DNA of 64,000 bases from Devosia sp. YR412 (GCF_900110945.1 NZ_FOFL01000001.1:992001-1056000), one strand, 5' to 3'; positions 28,249-37,610 are shown, numbered from the stretch's first letter. Made by a program: numbers and translations. Notes: generated by a model not told the origin, from the letters alone.

Positions 28249-29316
28249 CTAGATGGCGAGGCCTGTCGTGGGATCGAACATGTGGATATGACCGGGATCG
28301 ATAGTGATCCCGATGGTATTTCCAGCCTGCAGATGGGTGCGGCGTGTCTCGACCACCGTCAGCTCTGGCGTTGTGTTCGTCGCCACATAGGTCATCGAGC
28401 CGGTTGACTCCACGACCGCCACCGGCAATTGCAGGGCGACGTCGCCGCCCTCGGCGATGACAAGATGCTCGGGGCGCAGACCCACCATTACCTGGCGGCC
28501 GACCTCCATCGTTCGACCTAGCGGCAGCACCGGATTGCCTTCCAACTCCAACCGCACCGATTGCCCGTCGGCCGCAATAGTGCCCGGCACGAAATTCATC
28601 GCTGGCGAACCGATGAAACCGGCGACGAATTTGCTGACCGGCGTGTCATAGAGTTCGAGCGGGCTGCCCTGCTGTTCGATCACCCCGTCGCGCATCACCA
28701 CGACATGGTCGGCCATGGTCATGGCTTCGATCTGGTCATGGGTGACATAGACCGATGTGGCGCCCAGCCGGTCGTGCAGGGCGCGAATTTCCTTGCGCAT
28801 GTGGACGCGAAGCGCGGCATCGAGATTGGACAGCGGTTCGTCGAACAGGAAAGCCTTGGGATTGCGGATGATGGCGCGACCCATGGCGACACGCTGGCGC
28901 TGGCCGCCGGATAGTTCGCGCGGGTAGCGCTTGAGCAGGGCGGAGAGTCCTGTCGTCGCGGCCACTTCGGCCGCCTTGGCTTTGGCCTCAGCCTTGCCCA
29001 CACCGTGCAGGCGTAGCGAATAGGTGAGGTTTTCCTCCACCGTCATATGCGGATAGAGCGCGTAGCTCTGGAACACCATGGCGACGTCGCGCTTGCGTGG
29101 CGGCACGCCGGTCATCACCGCGCCGGCGATCTTGAGCGTGCCGCCGCTGATGGTTTCAAGGCCCGCGATAGATCGCAACAGGGTGGACTTGCCACAGCCC
29201 GAGGGCCCGACAAGCGCTACAAAGCTGCCCTTTTCGATGGTGAGGCTGACGTTCTTGAGGGCGTGGAAAGCGCCATAGTGCTTTTCGATATTGCTGAGCT
29301 CGATCTGTGCACTCAT
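28249..29316 (-). CDS. Sugar ABC transporter ATPase (MalK/UgpC-like)
   Basis: This 355-residue ATPase of the CUT1 class has Walker A GPSGCGKST, Q-loop AMVFQSYALYPHMTVEENL, signature LSGGQRQRVAMGRAI, Walker B FLFDEPLSNLD and switch YVTHDQIEAMTMAD. A MalK-type regulatory domain follows from about residue 235 (VGLRPEHLVI, GSMTYVATNT). It is the last gene of the operon and overlaps the preceding permease gene by four bases. UgpC and MalK cannot be told apart by motif alone. Confidence 0.92.
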   Translation of the reverse strand: MSAQIELSNIEKHYGAFHALKNVSLTIEKGSFVALVGPSGCGKSTLLRSIAGLETISGGTLKIAGAVMTGVPPRKRDVAMVFQSYALYPHMTVEENLTYSLRLHGVGKAEAKAKAAEVAATTGLSALLKRYPRELSGGQRQRVAMGRAIIRNPKAFLFDEPLSNLDAALRVHMRKEIRALHDRLGATSVYVTHDQIEAMTMADHVVVMRDGVIEQQGSPLELYDTPVSKFVAGFIGSPAMNFVPGTIAADGQSVRLELEGNPVLPLGRTMEVGRQVMVGLRPEHLVIAEGGDVALQLPVAVVESTGSMTYVATNTTPELTVVETRRTHLQAGNTIGITIDPGHIHMFDPTTGLAI

Positions 29317-30140
29317 TTGAGGGCTCCCGAGGTAAGGCCGGAGACGATGCGGCGCTGCAGAAGGACGAAGACGGCCAGGATCGGCGTCACATAGATCGCC
29401 GAATAGGCCATGATGGAGTTCCAGTCGGTGGAATTGGGGCCGAGGAAGCCCGAGAGACCGACGCTGGCCGGTTGGAGACTGGTGTCCTGGATGATCGACT
29501 TGGAATAGATATATTCACCAAACGCGCTCATGAAGGTGAGGATGGCGCAGACCAGGATGCCATTGCGCGCCAGCGGCAGCACGATGGAGAAGAACGCCCC
29601 GACCCGCGAATTGCCGTCGACCAGGGCCGCCTCCTCCAACTCGCGTGGCACGCTCATGAAGGTGGCGCGGACCAGCACGACGAAGAAGGGCATGGCCTTG
29701 GCAGCTGCGGCCAGCACCACCGCGGTGCGCGGATAGTTCAGCAGGCCGATCTGGTTAAAGCCGACGAAGAGCGGCGTGATCATCACCGAGGCCGGCAGGA
29801 CCTGCAGCATCAGGATGAGGAACAGGCCGAAATCGATCCAGGCGCTGCGATAGCGGGCCAGCACATAGGCGCAGCCGGTGCCCAGCACCACGGTGATGGC
29901 GGTGACGCCTGAAGCGATGAGCACCGAGTTCCACATGAAGGTGCCCATGGTCCGGCGCGTCCAGACCGCCGGATAGATGCTGGGGTCGGGCGCCATGGGC
30001 CAAAACGTCGGCGGATTGGCAAAGATTTCCGAGCCGGTCTTGAGGCTGGTCACATACATCCAATAGAGCGGGAAGAGATAGACGGCCGCAAGCGCCAGCG
30101 CGAGGCCAAGCAGCAGCCAGGGAACATAGGGCCGGGTCAT
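29313..30140 (-). CDS. Sugar ABC transporter permease (MalG-like)
   Basis: This 275-residue CUT1 permease has a first helix at about 9-29 (LLLGLALALAAVYLFPLYWMY), the early TSLKTGSEIFANPP loop typical of MalG, and the EAA loop EAALVDGNSRVGAFFSIVLPLARNG. It overlaps both neighbours by four bases. Six membrane segments are recognisable. Confidence 0.92.
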   Translation of the reverse strand: MTRPYVPWLLLGLALALAAVYLFPLYWMYVTSLKTGSEIFANPPTFWPMAPDPSIYPAVWTRRTMGTFMWNSVLIASGVTAITVVLGTGCAYVLARYRSAWIDFGLFLILMLQVLPASVMITPLFVGFNQIGLLNYPRTAVVLAAAAKAMPFFVVLVRATFMSVPRELEEAALVDGNSRVGAFFSIVLPLARNGILVCAILTFMSAFGEYIYSKSIIQDTSLQPASVGLSGFLGPNSTDWNSIMAYSAIYVTPILAVFVLLQRRIVSGLTSGALK

Positions 30141-31039
30141 CCGCGCACCTCATGGCGGGTCGAGCGCACATAGACCACCGAGGCGAACAGCACGAGCACG
30201 AACATCATCACCGAAATCGTGGCCCCCTTGGCGAAGTCATAAAGCTGGAAGCTCATCTGCCAGGCCCAGTAACCAGCCACCGTGGAGGTGTTGGCTGGGC
30301 CGCCTTCGGTGAGCGCGGGGAAGAGATCGAACTGCTGCAGCGTGCCAATCAGGCCCAGCGACATAACGGCGCCGATCGTCGAGCGCATCATCGGCAGGGT
30401 GATGGTCCAGAAACGCTGGAAGGCATTGGCGCCGTCGAGTTCGGCGGCCTCGTAAAGATCGCGCGGAATGGCGGCAAGACCGACCGACAGCAGCAGCATG
30501 TTGAAGGCGAGGCCCAGCCAGATATTGGCGATGACCACGGCCCAGAGGGCGAAATTGGGGTCGGACTTCCAGAAGATCGTGCCCTCAATCAGTCCGACCG
30601 AGCGGAGCAGGAAATTGAGCACTCCGAAGTCACCGGCGAGGATCGAGCTCCACAGCGCACCGACGACGAGGCCGGGCATCACCCAGGAGACGAGGAACAG
30701 GCCGCGGATTGTCGATGCGCCCGGAAAGTTCTGGGCGAAGAAAATAGCCAGCGCAAAGCCGATGACAAACTGTCCGGCCATGGAGGCAAAGACGAAGATC
30801 AGCGTATTCTTGGTGACCAGCCAGAATTCGGGCTGGGCGACCACGGCGACATAATTGGTGAAGCCGGCAAAGGGCCGGATCAGCGAGCCCAGGGTGAACA
30901 TATCCACCTGCTGGAAGCTCATCAGCACATTATAGACCAGCGGCAGGCCGGCCAGGGCCAGAAGGAACAGCATGGCCGCGCCGACGAGGATCAGGTCGAA
31001 GCCCACGCCGTCGCGCATGCTGTTGAAGAAACGGGACAT
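30137..31039 (-). CDS. Sugar ABC transporter permease (MalF/UgpA-like)
   Basis: This 300-residue CUT1 permease has a first helix at about 15-40 and the MalF/UgpA marker GFTNYVAVV. Its EAA loop is YEAAELDGANAFQRFWTITLPMM. It starts 66 bases after the binding-protein stop, downstream of a perfect stem-loop, and overlaps the MalG-like gene. Confidence 0.92.
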   Translation of the reverse strand: MSRFFNSMRDGVGFDLILVGAAMLFLLALAGLPLVYNVLMSFQQVDMFTLGSLIRPFAGFTNYVAVVAQPEFWLVTKNTLIFVFASMAGQFVIGFALAIFFAQNFPGASTIRGLFLVSWVMPGLVVGALWSSILAGDFGVLNFLLRSVGLIEGTIFWKSDPNFALWAVVIANIWLGLAFNMLLLSVGLAAIPRDLYEAAELDGANAFQRFWTITLPMMRSTIGAVMSLGLIGTLQQFDLFPALTEGGPANTSTVAGYWAWQMSFQLYDFAKGATISVMMFVLVLFASVVYVRSTRHEVRG

Positions 31040-31065
31040 GGGACCCCCAGGGAAGAAGAATATGA

Positions 31066-31087
31066 CCGGCCGGATCGCTCCGGCCGG
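31066..31087. other. Intercistronic stem-loop after the sugar-binding-protein gene
   Basis: CCGGCCGGA and TCCGGCCGG form a perfect 9-bp stem around TCGC, between the binding-protein stop and the permease start on the minus strand. It is suited to message protection and to a step-down of permease expression. Confidence 0.6.
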
Positions 31088-31105
31088 CCCATGTCAGGGA
31101 GGAGG

Positions 31106-32332
31106 TTAGCCCGTGATGCCCTTGATGGTGGCCTGTGCCTGATCGAGTGCCTGCTGGGCAGGGACCTGGCCCGTCAAAACCTGCTGCATTGCGTCATAGA
31201 TGGCCTTGGAAATCTTCTGCCATTCCGGGTGCGGACCACGCGGCTGGGCATATTGCAGCTGTTCCTGGAACACCTTCAGCGCCGCATCCTTCAGTGGCAC
31301 GCCGGTTTCCGGCAGGGCGATATCGCTGCGGGCGGGAATGCTGGAGAATTCGGGGAACATGCGCTCATCCTGGCTGATGTAGTATTCCAGGACCTTGAAG
31401 GCCTCGTCGGGATGCTTTGTGCTGGCAAAGATGCCCCAGTTGAAGCCACCCAGTGCCGAGGAGCGCGCGCCGCCTTCAGTCTGGGTCGGCAGCAGGGCCA
31501 CACCCCAATCGAACTTGGCGTCCGTCGACATGCGGTTGAGCTCCCACGGGCCCGAGATGGCCATGGCGGCATTGCCCGAATTGAACGTGCCGGTGGAGTC
31601 CCACTGGCCGAGGCTCAAGACGTCTTGGCTGGCCGACTTGGCGTCGATCATTGCCTTCCAGTCGTCGATCGCCTCGACGGCGCCGGGGACGTTGACATTG
31701 TCATAGTTGCCGCCGGCCATCTGGATCCAGGGCAGATACTGGAATGTGCCTTCTTCGCCGGCGCGGGCCGAGAAGGTGATGCCATAGGTATTGCTGGCCG
31801 GGTCGGTCAGCTTGGCAGCCGTGTCGACCAGTTCGCTCCAGGTCTTGGGTGCTTCGGCAATGCCGGCCTTGGCAAACAGGTCCTTGTTGTAGAACAGGGC
31901 AATGGTGTCGGTATATTTGGGCAGGCCGAACAGCTTGCCATCCCAGCTCACCGAATTGAGCGGACCTTCGTAATAGACGCTGGTGTCGATGACGTCAGAA
32001 GCCGCGGCGCGCTCGGTGATATCGAGGAAGGCGCCGCGCGAGGAGAACAGCGCAAAGTCGGGATTATCGAGCGAGATGATATCCGGGGCCTGGCCGGTGG
32101 CGAAGGCGCGCAGGGCCTCGTTGACCAGATCGTCGAAGGGAACGATGCGATAGTCGATTTGAATATCGGTGTTTTTCTCGTTGAATTCCTTGCTCAACGT
32201 GTCGGCGATGCCGGGCGCATTGGCCCCATCGATCGACCAGACTTTGATCACAGTCTGAGCCATGGCGGGTACGGCCATGCTCATTGCAGCCAAGGCGATG
32301 CCGGCCATCAGGCCAATTGATTTCAGCGTCAT
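31106..32332 (-). CDS. Sugar ABC transporter periplasmic binding protein (family 1)
   Basis: This 408-residue exported protein starts with a signal peptide ([20 protein letters not shown], cleavage after AMA near residue 25). Family-1 solute-binding markers follow: [53 protein letters not shown], and GPWELNRM. It would bind a mono- or disaccharide for the MalFGK-like transporter. The gene lies third in the operon driven from the LacI-2 divergent promoter region, behind two catabolic genes. Confidence 0.9.
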   Translation of the reverse strand: MTLKSIGLMAGIALAAMSMAVPAMAQTVIKVWSIDGANAPGIADTLSKEFNEKNTDIQIDYRIVPFDDLVNEALRAFATGQAPDIISLDNPDFALFSSRGAFLDITERAAASDVIDTSVYYEGPLNSVSWDGKLFGLPKYTDTIALFYNKDLFAKAGIAEAPKTWSELVDTAAKLTDPASNTYGITFSARAGEEGTFQYLPWIQMAGGNYDNVNVPGAVEAIDDWKAMIDAKSASQDVLSLGQWDSTGTFNSGNAAMAISGPWELNRMSTDAKFDWGVALLPTQTEGGARSSALGGFNWGIFASTKHPDEAFKVLEYYISQDERMFPEFSSIPARSDIALPETGVPLKDAALKVFQEQLQYAQPRGPHPEWQKISKAIYDAMQQVLTGQVPAQQALDQAQATIKGITG

Positions 32333-32406
32333 AGACTTCCTCCCAAAATGCAGACTTGCTGCTCACGACAATGCCTTGCAGAGCCCTCCCCGGCCCCGCT
32401 CAGCGC

Positions 32407-33309
32407 CTAGCCGGCGGCGGCGATGTAATCGCCACCCCGGCAATTCTTGAGATAGTTGAGGCCGCGGACCTGGCCCGTCATTTCGAGGTCGCCGCGATAG
32501 ACCGGGTCATGCCAGCCTTCGATATCGATGGAGCCGGTGTAGCCGGCGAGGCGTAGTTCGGAGATGACGTCGGTCCAGTTGGTATCGCCAAAGCCCGGCG
32601 TGCGCATGAAGACGAAGGGCTCCTTGCCGAAAATGCCGTGTTCCTTGATGACCTCCCAGCGGATCGTCGCGTCCTTGCCATGCACATGGAAGAACTTTGG
32701 CGCCCATTTGCGAATCTGCGGCAGCGGGTCGATCAGATAGACCATCTGGTGACAGGGCTCCCATTCGAGGCCGATATTGTCATCCGGCGTCTCGTTGAAG
32801 ATCAGCTCCCAGGCGTCGGGATTATGGGCGATGTTCCAGTCTCCGCTGGCCCAGTTGCCATCCATGGCGCAATTCTCGAAGGCGATCTTGACGCCCTTGT
32901 CAGCAGCGCGCTTGGCTAGTTCCGACCAGACCTTCTTGTACTGCGGCAGGCTGTCGGTCAGCGGCTTGTTGCGCACACGGCCAGTGAAGCCGGCCACGGT
33001 GGTGGCGCCAAAATGATGCGCATTGTCGATACAGTCCTTCCAGCCCTGCAGCGTCTGGCGATCCATTTCCTGGTCTTCCAGCGGATTGCCGAACATGCCG
33101 ATCGTGGAAATGGTGATGTCGCGATTGCCGATGGCATCGAGGCTGCGCTTGCCCAGTTCAGCCATGTCCTGCCCATTGGTGGTCTGCCAGAAGAAGGGCT
33201 CAAAACTCTCGAAGCCAAGATCGGCGATGGCCGCAATATTTTCGGCGCCCTTGCCGGCGGTGGCCTGGATCATGGTGCCGATGCGGATGGACTTGGCGGG
33301 GTTGCTCAC
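32407..33309 (-). CDS. Sugar phosphate isomerase/epimerase-like TIM-barrel protein
   Basis: This 300-residue protein has the xylose-isomerase-like (AP endonuclease 2) fold. Markers are IRIGTMIQA, FESFEPFFWQ, ENCAMDGNW, IGLEWEPCHQ, FFHVHGKDA and SIDIEGWHD; the Glu, His and Asp residues in these form the expected metal site. I use the GTG start at 33309, since the first ATG would cut into the first beta strand. It lies 10 bases after the Gfo/Idh/MocA gene stop. This pairing with a dehydrogenase is common for inositol-like or rare-sugar catabolism, but the substrate is unknown. Confidence 0.82.
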   Translation of the reverse strand: MSNPAKSIRIGTMIQATAGKGAENIAAIADLGFESFEPFFWQTTNGQDMAELGKRSLDAIGNRDITISTIGMFGNPLEDQEMDRQTLQGWKDCIDNAHHFGATTVAGFTGRVRNKPLTDSLPQYKKVWSELAKRAADKGVKIAFENCAMDGNWASGDWNIAHNPDAWELIFNETPDDNIGLEWEPCHQMVYLIDPLPQIRKWAPKFFHVHGKDATIRWEVIKEHGIFGKEPFVFMRTPGFGDTNWTDVISELRLAGYTGSIDIEGWHDPVYRGDLEMTGQVRGLNYLKNCRGGDYIAAAG

Positions 33310-33319
33310 GGGAAAGGTC

Positions 33320-34354
33320 CTAGACTGAAATGGTGACGCGCTGGCGGGTCCGCGCGCTTTCGATTGCGGCGAACACCATGGCGAGGCTGTTGATATTGTC
33401 GGTGCTGGCGGTCTCGGGCGCCCTGCCCTGCTCGATGGCGTCGAGAAACTCAGCCAATACGCTGGCATGGCCGTGGGTCTGCTCGATATCAGCGGGGGCT
33501 GGCACATCCATGGCGACGGCGTCACGCAGCAGGCCGGGACCATCCACCGCCACGCGGGCATCAAACGTCTCGCCACCGTCCCAGATCAGTGTGCCTCTGG
33601 TGCCGATAATGCGCCAGGCGCTTTCCCAGCTGGTATTGGCGCCCTCGGCGCTCCAGGAACCGCGATAGTTGAACACCACGCCCTCGTCGAACTCGAAAAT
33701 CGCATTGGCAGCGGCGCCATGGCCGTACCAGGAGCCCTTGGGATTGGTTTCGAGGCAATAGACCGCCTTGGGCGCGACCCCGGCCATGAAGCGCGCGGCA
33801 TCCAGGGTGTGGATGGCCATGTCGAGCAGCAGGACGTTTTCCATTTGCTCACGGAAACCGCCGAAATGCGCACCAATGAAGAAGTCGCAATGCAGCGCCG
33901 TCAGCTCGCCCAAGGCGCCGCTCTCGATCAGCCGGCGAATGCGCCGGACGCCTGAAATAAAGCGCCGATTCTGCACCACCGCATGAACGCGTCCCGCCGC
34001 CTTCGCTGCAGCGATGAGCTGCCGGCCGGCTTCAAGCGTCGCCGCCATCGGTTTTTCGCTGAGCACATGACAGCCGTGGCGCAGGCCGGTCTCGACCACG
34101 CCTTGCCTTGCCGCCGGAATGACCACGTCGAACAGCAGGTCGGGCTTGGTCTCTGCGAGCACGGCATCGAGGTCTGTGCCAATCACCGCTGCCGACAGGC
34201 CGAACTCGGCAGCCCGCGCTTCGGCCGTGGCGCGATCAAGATCGACCAGCCCGACGACCTCGACGCGACCAGCCAGCAGGGGATGCTCGGCCAGCGCCGA
34301 CAGCCACCCTCTAGACATAGCTCCGCAACCCGCAAGAACGGCCGTAAATGTCAT
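33320..34354 (-). CDS. Gfo/Idh/MocA-family oxidoreductase
   Basis: This 344-residue NAD(P)-dependent dehydrogenase has an N-terminal Rossmann domain (VLAGCGAMSRGWL, residues about 5-17), the sugar-dehydrogenase loop HVLSEKPMA with the catalytic Lys, and a C-terminal alpha/beta domain (LLLDMAIHTLDAARFM). The histidine of DMAIHTLDA is the usual catalytic-site residue. Start ATG 34354 has GAGGAGG upstream. As first gene of the LacI-2 operon it should oxidise or reduce the imported sugar or its derivative; members act on glucose, inositol, scyllo-inositol and others. Confidence 0.88.
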   Translation of the reverse strand: MTFTAVLAGCGAMSRGWLSALAEHPLLAGRVEVVGLVDLDRATAEARAAEFGLSAAVIGTDLDAVLAETKPDLLFDVVIPAARQGVVETGLRHGCHVLSEKPMAATLEAGRQLIAAAKAAGRVHAVVQNRRFISGVRRIRRLIESGALGELTALHCDFFIGAHFGGFREQMENVLLLDMAIHTLDAARFMAGVAPKAVYCLETNPKGSWYGHGAAANAIFEFDEGVVFNYRGSWSAEGANTSWESAWRIIGTRGTLIWDGGETFDARVAVDGPGLLRDAVAMDVPAPADIEQTHGHASVLAEFLDAIEQGRAPETASTDNINSLAMVFAAIESARTRQRVTISV

Positions 34355-34412
34355 TGATCCTCCTCGGATCATGCGCCTGCGCCGTCTTGTGCGGCTGTCA
34401 GAACGCATGCCC

Positions 34413-34426
34413 CGTAAACGTTTACG
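34413..34426. promoter_or_regulatory. Perfect palindromic LacI-family operator (operon side)
   Basis: CGTAAACGTTTACG is its own reverse complement with the central CpG typical of LacI-family operators. It lies 59 bases before the Gfo/Idh/MocA start and 88 before the regulator start. Confidence 0.7.
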
Positions 34427-34464
34427 ACGCTATAGTCGGGAGGTAATCTGTGTCAATGCAATTT

Positions 34465-34478
34465 CGTAAACGTTTCTG
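34465..34478. promoter_or_regulatory. Second LacI-family operator (regulator side)
   Basis: CGTAAACGTTTCTG matches 12 of 14 positions of the palindrome at 34413, 52 bases away (about five helical turns). Two sites so spaced could support looping and joint control of both divergent promoters. Confidence 0.6.
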
Positions 34479-34513
34479 GTGATGCTTGACGGCTGGGGAA
34501 GGATTCCGAAAAC

Positions 34514-35551
34514 ATGAAGGGTATCAAACGCTTAGCGCAGGAGCTCGATATTTCCATCGGTACCGTGTCGCGCGCCCTCAATGGCAAGCCCGATGTGAAC
34601 GAGCAGACGCGCCAGCGCGTGCTAGCAGCAGCCGCGAGCATGGGTTATGTGCCCAATCAGGCCGGACGCGCCCTGCGCAAGGGCTCCACCGGCGTAGTCG
34701 GCTTCATGATGCAGACCGGCTCGGAGGTCACTGGCGAGGGCGACGTCTTCTTCATGAGCGTCTTCGATGGCGTGCAGACCGTCTTCGCTCGGCACCAGCT
34801 CGACCTTGTCGCCCTGCTGTGCTCGTCGGAAGAAGACCCCGACGCCTATCTGCAGCGCGTCGTGGCGCGGGGCTTCGCCGATGCCCTGATCATCTCGGCT
34901 ACCAAGCGCCACGATCATCGCATCGACTATCTGTCCGAGCGCAATATCCCTTTCATCGCCCTGGGTCGCAGCCTGACCGATGCCGGCCAGCCCTGGCTCG
35001 ATCTCGATTTCGAGGGCATGGCGCGGGTAGGCGTCGGGCGCTTGGTAGCAAAGGGTCATCGCCGCATCGGCGTCTTCTCGACCAATGACGATAGCAACTT
35101 GGCCTTTGTCTTCATCGAGAGCTATCGGCAGGCGCTGGCCGCACACGGCATTCCTTTCGATCCCGCCATGATCTTCGTCGCCCATCCCAATGAGCGCGGC
35201 GGTCACGACATTGCCGAGCGGATCGCGGCCATGCCGCCTGATCAGCGGCCGACCGGTTTCGTGCTGACCAATGAAGTCATGTCCGTTGGTCTCTATCGGG
35301 GGTTGCACGATGCCGGGTTACGACCCGGCCGGGACTTCGCCGTCATTGGCCGCGACAGCCCGCATGCGCACTATCTCAACCCCAAGCTCACCTGTTTCAG
35401 CCTCTCCCTGCGCGACCTGGGCATCCAGCTCGCTGAGGCGCTGTTGGCCACCATGCCGGCCTATGCCGCCCAATATCCGCTGGGCGTCGTGCGCAAGGTG
35501 GTGCCACTCGATCTCGTCGAGGGCTTAAGCGACGGCCCGTTTCGGGCATGA
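34514..35551 (+). CDS. LacI-family transcriptional regulator (regulator 2)
   Basis: This 345-residue regulator has the LacI DNA-binding domain at the very N-terminus (IKRLAQELDISIGTVSRALNGKPDV, residues 4-28), hinge YVPNQAGRALR, and a periplasmic-binding-like sensing domain (VVGFMMQTGSEV, ALIISATKRHD, FVLTNEVMSVGLYRGL). It is divergent from the CUT1 importer operon and surely controls it through the two palindromes in between. It is unlike regulator 1 in sequence and operator. Confidence 0.93.
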   Translation: MKGIKRLAQELDISIGTVSRALNGKPDVNEQTRQRVLAAAASMGYVPNQAGRALRKGSTGVVGFMMQTGSEVTGEGDVFFMSVFDGVQTVFARHQLDLVALLCSSEEDPDAYLQRVVARGFADALIISATKRHDHRIDYLSERNIPFIALGRSLTDAGQPWLDLDFEGMARVGVGRLVAKGHRRIGVFSTNDDSNLAFVFIESYRQALAAHGIPFDPAMIFVAHPNERGGHDIAERIAAMPPDQRPTGFVLTNEVMSVGLYRGLHDAGLRPGRDFAVIGRDSPHAHYLNPKLTCFSLSLRDLGIQLAEALLATMPAYAAQYPLGVVRKVVPLDLVEGLSDGPFRA

Positions 35552-36418
35552 CAAGCAGCTTGCCTTAATGGCGCGTTCCACCTGCCTCGATAGATCACTG
35601 GTCGCGACGAAGCCGTGCGAAACAGCCGGCAAGCGACCACCATACAATCCAGTTGCTGTCCACAGAAACGCATTGCTGCGTCTGAGCCGAGCAGGTTCAA
35701 TAACTTGGCGGGAAATTGGCTGGGGTGCCAGGATCCCCAAATCCGACAGCAATATCTCATATTTTTCATGGACTTACAAGACTCAAAAGCACTAGCAGAA
35801 TGGCTCAGTGTGACAAGGTTCTGTGCCAGTATCGGGGGAAAGCTCATGAGTTTCGTCACCAAATTGGTTCCGCTTTCGAGACCGCGCTTACCGCCCGCAA
35901 CGCTACCCCCCTAGGCCCATGAGACTGGCGCTAACGCAGCTCACAACTGTAAAATGAACTGGCAGATCCAGATATGTTCGCAAGACTTCCCTTCCCTACA
36001 CATGCTGCATCCATCTAATCCCCTGCGCCCTTGCTGCCCAGACAACCGTTCCGACTGCCTTCTTACTCACCCTGGTCTGACTTTCTCGCCCTGCCAGCTC
36101 CACCACTGCAGCTGGATGCGGGCTCTTGCTTAAATTCGCTCAGCACGACAGCCCGTCCTGGCGTCCTAAGATCCAACTACCCTAAAGTCTGACAACAACT
36201 ACGTGGAACAGCCTCGGGATGACACTGCCTCCGATTGAGGTGACGGCTATGTCATGCTGACAGACTTCCAGACGGATTGAGAGTTGGCGGAAATTACTCG
36301 CGGCATCAAAAACGCTAACATCTGCTAGCCAGTGAACTGGGAACGTCTCTGAGCAGAGGATAGCAACTTTTCGCGCGCCTCACAGAATCGTCCTGGCCAG
36401 ATCGAACAGGACTATGCA
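35552..36418. other. 867-base gap without a convincing gene
   Basis: Open frames here are short, lack good ribosome-binding sites and do not show the third-position GC bias of the neighbours. The region is AT-richer than its surroundings (24 G or C in bases 35761-35820). It contains the tRNA-end-like segment at 35717-35734. I see no terminator, promoter or RNA gene I can defend. It looks like degraded or recently acquired DNA. Confidence 0.6.
35717..35734 (-). other. Segment resembling the 3' end of a tRNA gene
   Basis: On the minus strand this reads ATCCTGGCACCCCAGCCA, the pattern of a T-arm 3' strand, acceptor strand and CCA end. The preceding bases (GGGG) do not give the usual GTTCGA loop, so no complete tRNA is present. 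It could be a relic attachment site of an integrative element, or chance. Confidence 0.25.
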
Positions 36419-37333
36419 ATGCCCGTACCTGTCACCGCCTTCCATACTGCGTCCGCCAATTTCATCTTGCCTCAGCTCGCTGCCTTTTCGGCGAAGCCGC
36501 CTCAAGGAGCCGGTTGGTACTACGAACGCAAGTATGACGGATACCGCCTGCAGGTCTCGATCACAGGTGGAGCAGTTCGGTTTTTTACCCGCTCTGGCAT
36601 CGATGTCTCGGAGAAGCTGAGGACCCTGCTTCCAGCTTTGGAGGCCCTCAGGTTTAAGGATTTAATCCTCGACGCGGAGTTGTGTGATGGCTCTGAGAAC
36701 GACCGAACCGACCTCGGTACATTAAACCAGACTTTTCATCACGGTGGCCCCTTCCGTCTTTACGTCTTCGATGTGCTGAGGCTTGACGGTGAGGACGTCT
36801 CTCACCTTCCACTCTGCCGGCGGAAAGTGCTGCTAGCCTCGGCTATCGCTGCATTGGATGGCACGGGATGCGTTCGCCTCGTCCCATTCCAAACCGCGGC
36901 GGGAGATGCACTGTTCAATGAGATGGTTGAGAACCGTCATGAAGGCATCATCGCAAAACGCGCTAGCGCTCCCTACCTAGCCGGCAAACGCTCATCAGAC
37001 TGGGTCAAGGTGAAAGTTTTTCAAGAGGAGAGCTATTCGGTAATCGGCTGGCAAATGGATCCGGCTAAATCGATCGTAAAGTCGCTGCTTGTGGCAAGCC
37101 ATCAAGGAGACCAGTGGACTTATCGAGGCCGTGTGGGGACTGGCTGGACCTCAACGGGACGCAGGATCTTGCTGAAATCTTTAGAGGCAGTTGAGTGCGA
37201 GACCCCTTACTTGGCGGTTCCTGTTCGTGGTCAGGTTCGTTGGACCGATGGTACGCGGAAGGTACGCGTGCGGTTTGCCGACATTTCTCATAATGGAATA
37301 TTACGCCACCCTCGCTTCATTTCCAACGCGTAG
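36419..37333 (+). CDS. Stand-alone ATP-dependent DNA ligase (LigD ligase-domain/LigC type)
   Basis: This 304-residue protein is a minimal ATP-dependent DNA ligase. The adenylated lysine is Lys38 in motif I (ERKYDG, 36-41). Motif III lies in RLYVFDVL (113-120), motif IV in EGIIAKR (175-181) and motif V in DWVKVKV (194-200). The last 100 residues are the OB-fold domain. It lacks the polymerase and nuclease parts of full LigD, and no ku gene is in the window. Such ligases help non-homologous end joining or stress repair. It stands alone between regulator 2 and the ferritin genes, in DNA of lower GC than its neighbours, so acquisition is possible. Confidence 0.87.
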   Translation: MPVPVTAFHTASANFILPQLAAFSAKPPQGAGWYYERKYDGYRLQVSITGGAVRFFTRSGIDVSEKLRTLLPALEALRFKDLILDAELCDGSENDRTDLGTLNQTFHHGGPFRLYVFDVLRLDGEDVSHLPLCRRKVLLASAIAALDGTGCVRLVPFQTAAGDALFNEMVENRHEGIIAKRASAPYLAGKRSSDWVKVKVFQEESYSVIGWQMDPAKSIVKSLLVASHQGDQWTYRGRVGTGWTSTGRRILLKSLEAVECETPYLAVPVRGQVRWTDGTRKVRVRFADISHNGILRHPRFISNA

Positions 37334-37535
37334 TTAAAGCCTCGACTGATCCGCCGATTGATGGAGTTGGTCGATCCAGGTGGAATCTAACACCGCTGAA
37401 GTGTGTCATTAGCGCGCACTGAAGACCTTGGCTGAGCGACAGCGATGGGTGGCAAGCGGCCTGACCGCTTTTAGTGCGGAGTGTGAAAGAACCGGACGCC
37501 TGGCTTCATCTGGTAGCTCACCCGAGCCCCAAACG

Positions 37536-37562
37536 AAAAACCCCAGCGTCAAGACGCTGGGG
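37536..37562 (-). terminator. Rho-independent terminator for the ferritin-like genes
   Basis: CCCCAGCG and CGCTGGGG form the stem (37541-37562 including TC-AA-GA), and the adjoining A5 on the plus strand gives a U tract on the minus strand. It lies 49 bases after the stop of the ferritin-like gene at 37611. Confidence 0.85.
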
Positions 37563-37610
37563 AAGTTTGGTCGAAGATTTGGTGAACTAGGCCACCTGTT
37601 CTGTATGCGA

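Noticed and set aside
30152..32320. Plus-strand open frame of 722 codons opposite the MalF-like and sugar-binding-protein genes
   Set aside because: Low-complexity His/Glu/Gln composition and no motif; it spans two well-supported genes on the other strand and the hairpin between them.
35717..35734. A complete tRNA gene
   Set aside because: Only a 3'-end-like 18-base segment is present; no cloverleaf can be formed with the adjoining sequence. It is reported only as a possible relic.
35461..35922. Short overlapping frames on both strands in the gap after regulator 2
   Set aside because: Codon third positions show no GC bias and no frame has a plausible ribosome-binding site.
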